DNA of 64,000 bases from Pseudomonas sp. 7SR1 (GTDB taxonomy: Bacteria > Pseudomonadota > Gammaproteobacteria > Pseudomonadales > Pseudomonadaceae): NCBI RefSeq assembly GCF_900156465.1, contig NZ_LT707064.1, positions 3,859,001 to 3,923,000 of the forward strand, written 5' to 3'. Position 1 is the stretch's first letter. The number at the start of each line of letters is the position of its first letter. Under the pieces are notes generated by a model. The model did no database searches, was not told the origin of the DNA, and worked only from the letters and a program-made list of their open reading frames with translations. Below, piece after piece: positions 38,215 to 46,940 of the stretch. The position numbers and the translations under genes were made by a program.

Positions 38215-39351
38215 ATGAAAATAATCATCGCCCCCGACTCGTTCAAGGACAGCCTCAGCGCCCAGGGCGTCGCCGATGCCATTGCGCTCGGGCTGGCCCA
38301 GGTCTGGCCGGATGCCCAATTGGTCAAGTGCCCTATGGCCGATGGCGGCGAGGGGACGGTGGAGTCGGTACTGGCCGCCTGCAACGGCGAGTGGCGTCGT
38401 AGCCCGGTCCGTGGCCCCTTGGGCGCTGCCGTCGAGGCGCGTTGGGGGTGGTTGGCCGACAGCCGCACCGCGATCATCGAGATGGCCGAGGCCAGCGGCT
38501 TGCAACTCGTGCCGCCGGGGCAGCGCGATGCCTGCTCCAGCAGCACCTACGGCACCGGCCAATTGATCCGCGCGGCGCTGGATGAGGGGGCCGAACGGGT
38601 CATCCTGGCCATCGGCGGCAGCGCCACCAACGATGGCGGTGCCGGTGCGATGCAGGCGCTGGGGGTGGCATTGCTGGACCGACGAAGCCAACCTCTGGGC
38701 CCCGGAGGCCTGGCCTTGGCGAACCTCTCGCGCATCGACCTCGCCGGCCTGGACCCGCGCCTGGCCCGGGTCAGTTTCGAAATCGCCGCCGATGTCGATA
38801 ACCCGTTATGCGGTCCGCAGGGGGCTTCCGCCATTTTCGGTCCGCAGAAGGGCGCCTCGGCCTCGCAGGTGCAGAGCCTGGACCGCGCACTGGGTCATTA
38901 CGCTGACCATTGCGCCGAGGCATTGGGCCGCGATGTTCGCGACGAACCGGGCAGTGGCGCCGCTGGCGGCCTGGGATTCGCGGCCAAGGCATTCCTGCAG
39001 GCGCAGTTCCGGACCGGTGTGGACGTCGTGGCCCAGTTGACCGGGCTGGCCGCAGCGCTCGAAGGCGCCGACCTGGTCATCACCGGCGAAGGCCGTTTCG
39101 ACGCCCAGACCCTGCGCGGCAAGACCCCGTTTGGCGTGGCCCGCATGGCCCGCCAGCATGGCGTGCCGGTGCTGGTCATCGCCGGCACGTTGGGGCAGGG
39201 GTACGAGGCGCTGTATGAACACGGCGTCGATGCCGCCTTTGCCCTGGTCGCAGGCCCTACGACCTTGCAGGACGCCTGCGCTGATGCCCCGCGGCTGTTG
39301 ACTGAGCGAGCCCGGGATATCGCGCGCCTCTGGCGAATGGCGGGTCGATAG
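38215..39351 (+). CDS. garK: Glycerate kinase
   Basis: 378 residues, class II glycerate kinase. MKIIIAPDSFKDSLSAQGVA, CPMADGGEGTVES, LAIGGSATNDGGAGAMQALG and VITGEGRFDAQTLRGKTPFG are the conserved family motifs. It forms 2-phosphoglycerate from glycerate. GGAG precedes the ATG at 38215. With CdaR and the MFS transporter it makes a small glycerate-utilisation locus; no tartronate semialdehyde reductase is present here. Confidence 0.94.
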   Translation: MKIIIAPDSFKDSLSAQGVADAIALGLAQVWPDAQLVKCPMADGGEGTVESVLAACNGEWRRSPVRGPLGAAVEARWGWLADSRTAIIEMAEASGLQLVPPGQRDACSSSTYGTGQLIRAALDEGAERVILAIGGSATNDGGAGAMQALGVALLDRRSQPLGPGGLALANLSRIDLAGLDPRLARVSFEIAADVDNPLCGPQGASAIFGPQKGASASQVQSLDRALGHYADHCAEALGRDVRDEPGSGAAGGLGFAAKAFLQAQFRTGVDVVAQLTGLAAALEGADLVITGEGRFDAQTLRGKTPFGVARMARQHGVPVLVIAGTLGQGYEALYEHGVDAAFALVAGPTTLQDACADAPRLLTERARDIARLWRMAGR

Positions 39352-39413
39352 GGTGGCGCGGTTCCTGATTTGCGATAGGGTTGAACCGGACCGCGCAAAT
39401 TCAGGAGAAGTGC

Positions 39414-40583
39414 ATGCGTTATTCAGCCTTGACCCAACGGATCGCCGGCGACGGCGCCGCTGCCTGGGAAATCCATGATCGGGCGCTAGCCATGCAAGGG
39501 CAGGGCATGGAAGTGTTGTTGCTATCGGTGGGCGATCCGGACTTCGATACACCGCAAGCCATCGTCACCGCCGCCATTGACAGCCTGCGGGCCGGGGAGA
39601 CGCACTATTCGGATGTGCGCGGGCTGCACGGGCTGCGTCAGAGCATTGCCCGTCGCCACCGTCAACGCTGCGGCCAGCCCGTGGAGGCGCAGCACGTCAC
39701 GGTGCTGCCGGGAGCGCAATGCGGGGTCTACGCGGTCGCGCAGTGCCTGCTCGACCCTGGTGACGAGGTGATCGTCGCCGAACCGATGTATGTCACCTAC
39801 GAAGCCGTCTTTGGCGCCTGCGGGGCGAAGGTAGTGCCCGCGCCGGTGCGTCCGGAAAACGGTTTCCGGGTCGAGCCGGCCGAGGTGGCCCGGCTGATCA
39901 CGCCGCGAACCCGCGCGTTGCTGCTCAACAGCCCGAACAATCCATCCGGCGCCAGCCTGCCGTTGGCGACCTGGCAGGCGCTGGCGCAGGTGTGCATTGA
40001 ACACGACCTGTGGCTGATCAGCGACGAGGTCTACAGCGACCTGCTGTACGAGGGCGAGCACATCAGTCCGGCCAGCCTGCCGGGCATGGCTGAGCGCACC
40101 GCGACCATCAACAGCCTGTCCAAATCCCACGCCATGACCGGTTGGCGCATCGGTTGGGTCATCGGGCCTGAGCCCTTGGCCGAGCATCTGGCGAACCTGT
40201 CCCTGTGCATGCTGTTCGGCCTGCCTGACTTCGTCCAGCGCGCCGCCCAGGTCGCGCTGGAGGCGGATCTGCCGCAAGTGATGCAGATGCGTGAAGAGTA
40301 TCGGCGGCGCCGGGACCTGGTGTGCGCCATGCTCGATGACTGTCCGGGCCTCAGGCCGGTGCGGCCCGATGGTGGCATGTTCGTAATGGTCGATGTGCGC
40401 GGCACCGGGCTCGCTGCCCAGGCATTCGCCGAGCATCTGCTGGATGGATATGGCGTGTCGGTGCTACCCGGCGAGGCATTCGGGCGAAGTGCGACGGGGC
40501 ATATTCGCGTTGGCCTGGTGGTGGATCAATCGAGGCTGGCCGATGCCTGTCGGCGTATTGCCTTGTGCGCGGCGCGGTTGTAG
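39414..40583 (+). CDS. aruH: Arginine:pyruvate transaminase AruH-like aminotransferase
   Basis: 389 residues, PLP-dependent fold type I. The N-terminus MRYSALTQRIAGDGAAAW and the motifs LLLSVGDPDFDTP, NSPNNPSGASLP, SDEVYSDLLYEGEH and the PLP Lys in SLSKSHAMTGWR closely recall P. aeruginosa AruH, which starts the arginine transaminase pathway. The partner aruI is not in the window. CAGGAG precedes the start. Other keto-acid aminotransferase activities are possible. Confidence 0.85.
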   Translation: MRYSALTQRIAGDGAAAWEIHDRALAMQGQGMEVLLLSVGDPDFDTPQAIVTAAIDSLRAGETHYSDVRGLHGLRQSIARRHRQRCGQPVEAQHVTVLPGAQCGVYAVAQCLLDPGDEVIVAEPMYVTYEAVFGACGAKVVPAPVRPENGFRVEPAEVARLITPRTRALLLNSPNNPSGASLPLATWQALAQVCIEHDLWLISDEVYSDLLYEGEHISPASLPGMAERTATINSLSKSHAMTGWRIGWVIGPEPLAEHLANLSLCMLFGLPDFVQRAAQVALEADLPQVMQMREEYRRRRDLVCAMLDDCPGLRPVRPDGGMFVMVDVRGTGLAAQAFAEHLLDGYGVSVLPGEAFGRSATGHIRVGLVVDQSRLADACRRIALCAARL

Positions 40584-40691
40584 CACGTGCGCGAGGCCGA
40601 ACGTTTGCCTTCAAGTCGAGGACTCATCGCCGCCCGGGCGTCTGCGTGAGGAATTAAACCTGGATAATCTTCCGACCAGCGGTATTTCACA

Positions 40692-40707
40692 CTGTCAGAT
40701 ATGACAG
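40692..40707 (+). promoter_or_regulatory. Dyad CTGTCAGataTGACAG, copy 3
   Basis: Palindrome ctgtcagatatgacag, 94 bp upstream of the 40802 start. A CCTAAT hexamer starts exactly 23 nt after its last base. It is one of four close copies, all next to genes of unfamiliar proteins. Confidence 0.6.
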
Positions 40708-40801
40708 TTGGCAGCTCCGCAGGCCCGGCGCCTAATGAATTCAACGGCCGGGCTAAAACGAAAGGTGTTTCGGACGCACCTTTTTCGGAGAGCGAAATTC
40801 A

Positions 40802-41596
40802 ATGTCACAGTCCCCTGAATACATGACAGCGGTCGCGTTGCGGATAGATGGCGTGAGCGACTCGAGTCCGGCCCGGATACCCAGAGATGTGTTGATCAAT
40901 GGCACGACGGGAAGAGTTACGAGGCCATTGGGTTTTCCTCAAATTCCTAATGAACAAATAACGTTGACTGTTTACTGGGAACAAACCAATTACCCCTCCC
41001 AAACGGTAATTTTCCAGAGAACTTACACTGAAAGTGAGGATCAGCCGGAATTCACCTTTCCTATTACGCCTCAACATATGAGTGTTGATGGGACGGCCAT
41101 CATTCGGTATGTCTGGATGATGTTCAATCCTGATCCTTCACCCAGACGTACCCTGATCATCGATCACACGTTGGCGCCAACGCTCCAGGAGCCGCACTAT
41201 CCCGATAAGAACCCGCTGAATGGGTTTATCAACTGTGACACGGTGCCGCCCATCTGGGAAAAGATCAGGATCCAGATCAAGCCCGAATCCATCTTCGAGG
41301 AATTCGATGTATGCGTGCTTGAATGGCAGGGTTTCGAAACCTTGAATGGTCAGCCTCCGGCGCTCACACCGGTCCATGAGTTTCGCAAGACGTTGAGCAG
41401 GGATGAGGCGTTGAATGGATTCATCATCGAGATTCCCTTCGATCCCTATATAAGGCCCATGAAGGATTACGATTCGGGTGCCGCCCAATATACGATTTTT
41501 AGAAACACCATAGCCATTGCCAAATCCGAACGGGGAGTGGTGAGGTTGGACCGTATGATTCCCGGACAGGACGAGCCATGCGGGGGATTTGCCTGA
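40802..41596 (+). CDS. Unknown beta-rich protein of the low-GC island
   Basis: 264 residues, no signal peptide or transmembrane helix. Alternating strands and Pro/Asp/Gly turns (QITLTVYWEQTNYPSQTVIFQ, FTFPITPQHM, FNPDPSPRR) suggest two Ig-like sandwiches. The C-terminus ends near a Cys (EPCGGFA). GGAGAG lies before the ATG. Base composition is near even, unlike the GC-rich neighbours, which hints at transfer. It is followed by a larger related-looking gene on the same strand. Function unknown. Confidence 0.72.
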   Translation: MSQSPEYMTAVALRIDGVSDSSPARIPRDVLINGTTGRVTRPLGFPQIPNEQITLTVYWEQTNYPSQTVIFQRTYTESEDQPEFTFPITPQHMSVDGTAIIRYVWMMFNPDPSPRRTLIIDHTLAPTLQEPHYPDKNPLNGFINCDTVPPIWEKIRIQIKPESIFEEFDVCVLEWQGFETLNGQPPALTPVHEFRKTLSRDEALNGFIIEIPFDPYIRPMKDYDSGAAQYTIFRNTIAIAKSERGVVRLDRMIPGQDEPCGGFA

Positions 41597-41619
41597 CCAA
41601 CATGAGGGTCGGGTGTCGC

Positions 41620-41635
41620 CGTCAGTCTTTGACAG
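41620..41635 (+). promoter_or_regulatory. Degenerate dyad, copy 5
   Basis: cgtcagtctttgacag keeps GTCAG and TGACAG but has a spacer one base longer. It lies 78 bp before the ATG at 41714; TATCGA begins 23 nt downstream. It may give the large gene its own promoter. Confidence 0.35.
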
Positions 41636-41713
41636 GTTTTCGAAGACAGTAAGAGTTGTATCGAATTTTTGCTCGACGGGCTGACCTCATTCATTTCTCA
41701 AGGAGAAACAAAA

Positions 41714-43720
41714 ATGACTGTCAAAAGTAATGTCGTGAACTTGGATGGTGAGGAACTGACGTTGAACGAAGTCGCTGAACGCTCGCGATCGGCACTGCGT
41801 ACAACCGGGGCCGAGTCGGGTGTCTTGGTTGATCCTCCTAGCATCGATGGCCAGATTGTCGACGATCTTATTCCTTTATCGGTGCTGGATCCGGGGCCCA
41901 TGATTTTTCGATTTCCAATCAGTAAGATTGTGAACCCCCATGATGGCGATGCATATATATTGCAGCACAGGGACAAGAGTGGAGTAGTCACTACAATCGC
42001 AAGCGACTCGTTCGGCGCCATAGGAAACCGTCCACTGGAGATTGAAATACCCGTGGCTACGACATCCCTTGTCGATGACGATCTGCTTCGTGGATCAACC
42101 GCCTACGAGTATCGATTCTCTATTGTCCAAGGAGGTACTGGTAATCCGGACCGATCACCGTGGTTCAAGGCCGAAGTTGACCGGACTGCACCAGAGCAGG
42201 ACAAGGCTTCAGGGCAGAAATTTCAGCCGGACCCTCCCGACCTGTTGAATTTGCCCGCCAGCACTATCGATGATGACTGGCTTGACAATAATTCAGCGCT
42301 TGAACTCAGCATTCATATTGGTTACCCGTTCTATCGCCCGGATGACAATATCGATGTCTACGCGGAAACCAACTATGGCACCGGAACGCCGATACACTCA
42401 CAGTTTTTGACCTCCGGGACGGTTTCCGTTCCCAAGGATAAACTGCCTAAAATCGATGGCACTTATTTCATCTGGTATGTGTTGACCGATATCGTGGGGA
42501 ATGCCAGTGAGGACTCTTTCTCGACGCGTGTAGCCGTTGTACGTCTTCCGCCACCTGGACTTTTTGAATGCGTCATCCCCAAAGGGGTTCCGCCGGACGC
42601 AATCGATCTCAAAGATATTGAAACGCCCGTCTACATCAACGTTGATCGTGCAACGAATGGGCTGGACGACGACAGGGTTTCGATGATTATCGGCAAAACC
42701 GGTAGGGCTTTCGAGTTGGGTTCGCTGCCGTTAGGTACGGCGCCGATGCTCCAGTTCGTAGCGACCAAAAGCAGAATTCTGGCGCTTTGGGATAACGCTA
42801 CGGCACCCGTGGATATCTTTGCCAGGTATAACTACCTGAGGGGAACGGATTCGCCGATTCCTTCCGCCGTATTCGACACCCAGCTAGATTTCACCTATCG
42901 GGGCCCGGTGAATCCAGATTTCCCCAGTCTGGAAAACAAAGACATGGACGTCGTGACAGTCGTAGACTTCGAGGGCAATGTCGACCGTATAACTTCGAAG
43001 AATCGCGACAAAATCGCGACCATCAGCACACCCATGATTTCCGGCCCTACGACCTGGACAGCGCTGGGTGATGAAAAAGCCAAGCTCTGGTATGACGGTA
43101 ACGAGATCTACAGCGAGGACATACCTGCCGGGCCCGTTACAGGCATATTGTCTTATGATATGGACCCTAATAATGGATTTGATTTTAAAGTCGGCTCCAT
43201 CACTGTCTACTGGACAATTGAAGAGGACGGCGGTCGTAATAGAATGAAATCACCGGACAAGACGATCACGGTCGATCCAGTTCTTGTCACAATGCCAGCG
43301 CCTACCGTTTATCTCTTTGATGGCACATTTGTGACATGCCTCTCTTTGAAGGAAGAATCTTTTTTTGAGCTGCCCGTGACTGTTCAAATCGACTCGGCTT
43401 ATATGCCGGCCGGTACTGTCGTCACAGTAAAGTCCGTCGGGACCACTGATGCAACGGGAAACACAGAAGTCCCGGGCACACAATTCAGCGATACCTATAG
43501 AGTGACAGGTATGGAGCCCAATGGAGAGTTCGTTCTGGATGTCCAACCCTATCTGGAAAAATTAAAGCCGATCCAGCCTCCGAATGGCAGCAGTCAGCCC
43601 AACGGTTGGATAAAGATATGGTATGAGGTTCCAGGCGTCCCAGACCCTTCGACTGCACTGTTCAACGAAGTCAGGTTTCTCAATACCAGTTTCAACTACT
43701 GCGATGAGGCCGATGGCTAA
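41714..43720 (+). CDS. Large Ig-like repeat protein of unknown function
   Basis: 668 residues from the ATG at 41714, which has AGGAG nine bases upstream. No Sec signal. After a charged N-terminus (about 1-55) come about five beta-sandwich modules of 100-130 residues, with recurring features such as GTYFIWYVLTDIVGNAS, GSITVYWTIEEDGG and GWIKIWYEVPGV, a pattern where each module ends in a strand pair with an aromatic residue and D/G turn. It is rich in Asp, Pro, Thr and Val and poor in Cys (one near the end, NYCDEADG). Lower GC than the chromosome. A hairpin follows the stop and an autotransporter gene begins 206 bp on. Could be a surface or secreted beta-rich protein exported by another route, or cytoplasmic. 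Confidence 0.75.
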   Translation: MTVKSNVVNLDGEELTLNEVAERSRSALRTTGAESGVLVDPPSIDGQIVDDLIPLSVLDPGPMIFRFPISKIVNPHDGDAYILQHRDKSGVVTTIASDSFGAIGNRPLEIEIPVATTSLVDDDLLRGSTAYEYRFSIVQGGTGNPDRSPWFKAEVDRTAPEQDKASGQKFQPDPPDLLNLPASTIDDDWLDNNSALELSIHIGYPFYRPDDNIDVYAETNYGTGTPIHSQFLTSGTVSVPKDKLPKIDGTYFIWYVLTDIVGNASEDSFSTRVAVVRLPPPGLFECVIPKGVPPDAIDLKDIETPVYINVDRATNGLDDDRVSMIIGKTGRAFELGSLPLGTAPMLQFVATKSRILALWDNATAPVDIFARYNYLRGTDSPIPSAVFDTQLDFTYRGPVNPDFPSLENKDMDVVTVVDFEGNVDRITSKNRDKIATISTPMISGPTTWTALGDEKAKLWYDGNEIYSEDIPAGPVTGILSYDMDPNNGFDFKVGSITVYWTIEEDGGRNRMKSPDKTITVDPVLVTMPAPTVYLFDGTFVTCLSLKEESFFELPVTVQIDSAYMPAGTVVTVKSVGTTDATGNTEVPGTQFSDTYRVTGMEPNGEFVLDVQPYLEKLKPIQPPNGSSQPNGWIKIWYEVPGVPDPSTALFNEVRFLNTSFNYCDEADG

Positions 43721-43734
43721 TTTTCGATACGGCG

Positions 43735-43770
43735 ATGTCGGAGGGAGGAATTGCTCTTTCCTCCGACATT
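43735..43770 (+). terminator. Hairpin after the large Ig-like gene
   Basis: Stem tgtcggagg against cctccgaca, extended by a gagg/tttc mismatch region, without a long T-run. A probable transcript end before the autotransporter gene. Confidence 0.65.
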
Positions 43771-43925
43771 CGAATCTATTGAAGATAAATCCTAGATCGT
43801 CACCAGACTATTCCTACATACCGCCTTTGTATAGATCTGTAGTTTACCGGCCGTCTTGGGTGGAGGGCTTTCGTCCGCCCACTAGCTAGGTCTTCCGTCG
43901 GAAGGACTTGTGAGGGTAATTCTAT

Positions 43926-46259
43926 ATGTGGTCAATAAAATACAATGGGACACGGCCAAGGACGGCAATCTGGCTTGGCGGTTCATCGCTGTGTTTTTCT
44001 TTATTACTCCCTGAATCCGTGCTCGGCGGGACACTGGTGGGTGGCAGCCAGACCATTACCGACGGCTATGCCGTGGAGTCGTGGGGGCTCACACAAGAGG
44101 CCACATTGAACGTGAATGGGGCGCAGACCCTGGACATCCTTGCTTTTGAGTCCACGTTGAATGCCAATGGTGCCGCCACCTTGGACATTTCAGCTTCCGA
44201 CGGCTCGACGGTGAACCTGATCAACTCGACGGTCACCGGCGGCGATGCGCTTGCGGGCCTCGAACTGGTCAACAGCACCGCTACCATCACTGGCAGCACC
44301 GTCACCAGCAACAATATAGGCCTACAGGCAGCTCACGTGGTCGGTACTCCCACCGGTTCGACGGTCACGGCGGTCAATAGTCGTTTCACCGGCGCGACCG
44401 GTGGGGCTCGTGCGACGGCCTTCAGTGCCCTGACGTTTTCAAACTCAGTGGTCGAAGGGACGAACGCCGACAGTTTTGGCCTGGCGCTGCTGGGCGGGTC
44501 GGCTTCCGCAAGCGATGGAACCCGCATCATCGGTGGTCAGAACGGCGCGGTACTGCGCCTTGAAGGGGGTGTGGCAGCAGGCAATCAGTTGACCCTCGAT
44601 GGATCGAGCGTCGAGGGCAGGAACGGTTCGGCCATTGTCGTGGATTACGCGGGCGCCACCGCACCGGCTTCCCGGATCGATGTGCTCAACGGCTCGACGT
44701 TGACCGGCAGCAACGGCACCATTCTCGAAGTGAAGGAGGCAGGCGATGCGGTGATGAACGTCGGACTCAGCAACCTGACGGGTAATGTCCAGGTCGCTGG
44801 CGACAGCAGGGCCGCATTGAACCTCACCCAGGCTACCTTGACCGGGGATGTACGGGCCGAGGCGGGTGGCACTGCAACGGTGGCCCTGCAGCAGGGTTCG
44901 CAGATGACCGGCATCATGGATAACGTGGCCACGGCCAGTATCGATGAGCAATCGGGTTGGACCATGACGGGCGACAGCCAGGTCGGCGACCTGGTGCTCA
45001 ATGGCGGCACCGTGCGGTTCGGCGCCGATAATGCGTTCTATCGATTGAACGTAGACACCTTGTCCGGCAGTGGCCTGTTTGCAATCGGTACTGACTTCTC
45101 GACCAACCAGACCGATTTCCTCAATGTCACGGGCACGGCCACGGGTAATCATCAACTCATGATCGCCAGCAGCGGCGTCGATCCGGCCAGCGGCCAACCC
45201 ATCCAGGTGGTCCATACCGGCGGCGGGGACGCCTCGTTCTCCCTGGCCAATGCCGGTGGTGAGGTTGACCTGGGCGCCTACTCCTACGGCTTGAAGCAGA
45301 GCGATACGGGCAACGATTGGTTCCTGGATCCTACCGCCCGCACCGTCAGCCCTTCCACCCGGGCGGTCATGGCACTGTTCAACACTGCGCCGACCGTCTG
45401 GTACGGTGAAATGATGTCGTTGCGCAGCCGGATGGGGGAGTTGCGCTTCAACTCGCAGAAATCCGGTGCCTGGATCAGGGCCTATGGCAACAAATACAAC
45501 GTTTCCGACAGTTATGGCGCGGGCTATCGCCAGGCCCAGCACGGCTTCACCCTGGGTGCCGACGCACCGTTGCCGATGGGCGATGGACAATGGCTGCTGG
45601 GGGTCATGGCCGGTCACAGCACTTCTGACCTGGACCTGCATCGTGGTACTTCCGGTACGATCAAAAGTTACTACGTCGGTACCTACCTGACCTGGATGGA
45701 TGATGTCAGTGGCTACTACGTCGACAGCGTACTGAAACTCAACCGTTTCCAGAACGATGCCAAGGTCGGCATGAGCGATGGCAAGCGTTCCAAGGGTGAT
45801 TACGACAACAATGGTCTCGGTGGTTCGGTGGAGGTCGGTCGTAACATCAAACTGGACGACGGTTACTTCATCGAGCCATTCACCCAATGGTCTGCCGTGG
45901 CTATCCAGGGCAAGGATTACCATCTGGACAATGGCCTTCAGGCCGAAGGTGATCGTACCTATTCGTTCCTTGGCAAGGCCGGTGTCACGGCGGGTCGGGA
46001 CATGCAACTGGACAATGGCGCGACGGTACAACCTTATGTACGCGCGGCATTCGCCCACGAGTTTTCCAAGAACAATGAAGTGAAAGTCAATAACAACGTA
46101 TTCAATAATGATCTTTCGGGGTCGCGGGTCGAGTTGGGCGCGGGCATTGCCGTGAACCTGTCGGAGCGCTGGCAGGCCCATGCGGAAGTCGAATACATGA
46201 ATGGCAAGGGCATTGAAATGCCGATAGGTGGAACCGTCGGCGTGCAATTCAAGTGGTGA
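43926..46259 (+). CDS. Autotransporter with pertactin-like passenger
   Basis: 777 residues. A signal-like N-terminus (about 1-35, hydrophobic LGGSSLCFSLLLP) precedes a beta-helix passenger with repeated short N/S/T-rich rungs (STVTGGDALAG, STLTGSNGTILEV, ATLTGDVRAEAGG). A pertactin-type junction lies near 370-470, and the last 270 residues form an autotransporter barrel (SGAWIRAYGNKYNVSD, YYVGTYLTWMDDVSGYYVD) ending in the aromatic FKW needed for BAM insertion. No protease triad was seen; passenger is probably an adhesin. GAGGG lies upstream. A strong terminator follows. Confidence 0.88.
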   Translation: MWSIKYNGTRPRTAIWLGGSSLCFSLLLPESVLGGTLVGGSQTITDGYAVESWGLTQEATLNVNGAQTLDILAFESTLNANGAATLDISASDGSTVNLINSTVTGGDALAGLELVNSTATITGSTVTSNNIGLQAAHVVGTPTGSTVTAVNSRFTGATGGARATAFSALTFSNSVVEGTNADSFGLALLGGSASASDGTRIIGGQNGAVLRLEGGVAAGNQLTLDGSSVEGRNGSAIVVDYAGATAPASRIDVLNGSTLTGSNGTILEVKEAGDAVMNVGLSNLTGNVQVAGDSRAALNLTQATLTGDVRAEAGGTATVALQQGSQMTGIMDNVATASIDEQSGWTMTGDSQVGDLVLNGGTVRFGADNAFYRLNVDTLSGSGLFAIGTDFSTNQTDFLNVTGTATGNHQLMIASSGVDPASGQPIQVVHTGGGDASFSLANAGGEVDLGAYSYGLKQSDTGNDWFLDPTARTVSPSTRAVMALFNTAPTVWYGEMMSLRSRMGELRFNSQKSGAWIRAYGNKYNVSDSYGAGYRQAQHGFTLGADAPLPMGDGQWLLGVMAGHSTSDLDLHRGTSGTIKSYYVGTYLTWMDDVSGYYVDSVLKLNRFQNDAKVGMSDGKRSKGDYDNNGLGGSVEVGRNIKLDDGYFIEPFTQWSAVAIQGKDYHLDNGLQAEGDRTYSFLGKAGVTAGRDMQLDNGATVQPYVRAAFAHEFSKNNEVKVNNNVFNNDLSGSRVELGAGIAVNLSERWQAHAEVEYMNGKGIEMPIGGTVGVQFKW

Positions 46260-46301
46260 TACGCAGCCGGCACTGTCCTGCCCATAAAAGGTAATGCGTG
46301 C

Positions 46302-46340
46302 AAAAAGAGCCCTGGTTAAAACAGCCAGGGCTCTTTTTTT
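46302..46340. terminator. Bidirectional terminator
   Basis: Stem aaagagccctggct-type against agccagggctcttt with A-run and T-run flanks, between the autotransporter and the convergent 148-residue gene. Confidence 0.92.
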
Positions 46341-46359
46341 GACTCTTTCCAGACCATGA

Positions 46360-46806
46360 CTACCAACTGAGTGCCGTATCGAAGTTGCCGGTGCACAGGT
46401 AAGTGCCACCTCCTTGGGCTTTATCGATTTGCGCTTCGAACGATCCGCTGAAACACATGCCCGGCCCAACCTGGTAGGTGATCTTGCCTGAGCGTGCCCG
46501 TTGCAATGTCGGCGCATCCGGATCGTCATAGTTGTTGTAGAGCAGGTTGACGTGCGCATCATCGACCGTGATGACAGCGTCCGTTTCTTCCTTGATGTCT
46601 TTGGAAAAGATGATCGTGAAGGTTCTTGGCCGGTTGTTTTTCCATTCGGTTGCCACCACGATCCACACTTCACCCCGTTTAGGGGTGGTAGAACCTTTCA
46701 ATGTGGTCATGACTGCGCTGAAGTTTGAATTGTCCTCCAGGTTGGCCGTGAAGTTGACTTCCGACCCGAGAGGGTCCAGGGCTGGTTTCGTACTTGCGTT
46801 GCTCAT
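46360..46806 (-). CDS. Unknown 148-residue protein with a shared dyad upstream
   Basis: MSNASTKPALDPLGSE start, no signal peptide. Predicted mainly beta: EVWIVVATEWKNNRPRTF, FTIIFSKDI, AVITVDDAHVNLLY, GKITYQVGPGMCFSGSFEA. Two cysteines near the end (GMCFSG and TYLCTG) could form a disulfide. Balanced base composition like the other island genes. A dyad on the same strand lies 100 bp upstream. No family recognised. Confidence 0.72.
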   Translation of the reverse strand: MSNASTKPALDPLGSEVNFTANLEDNSNFSAVMTTLKGSTTPKRGEVWIVVATEWKNNRPRTFTIIFSKDIKEETDAVITVDDAHVNLLYNNYDDPDAPTLQRARSGKITYQVGPGMCFSGSFEAQIDKAQGGGTYLCTGNFDTALSW

Positions 46807-46906
46807 GGATATAAGCTCCGTAATGTTCGGCGGGAGATCCAGCGGGCATCCTGCGATGTCATTGGCATGGAATGTTCATCTAAGACCCATCTTTCCCGCC
46901 TGTATA

Positions 46907-46922
46907 CTGTCAGACATGACAA
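46907..46922 (-). promoter_or_regulatory. Dyad TTGTCAtgtcTGACAG, copy 4
   Basis: Read on the minus strand it is ttgtcatgtctgacag, one base from the other copies' outer symmetry. TTAGAT begins exactly 23 nt downstream on that strand, then the 46806 start 100 bp away. On the other side is only the end of the RND gene, so its target is unambiguous. Confidence 0.6.
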
Positions 46923-46940
46923 CTGTACAAAGCCGTATTT

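Noticed and set aside
44445..46673. A 742-codon open frame on the minus strand across the autotransporter
   Set aside because: It is a reverse-strand shadow of the autotransporter gene, with no protein-like motif; the plus-strand product has a full barrel and C-terminal aromatic residue.
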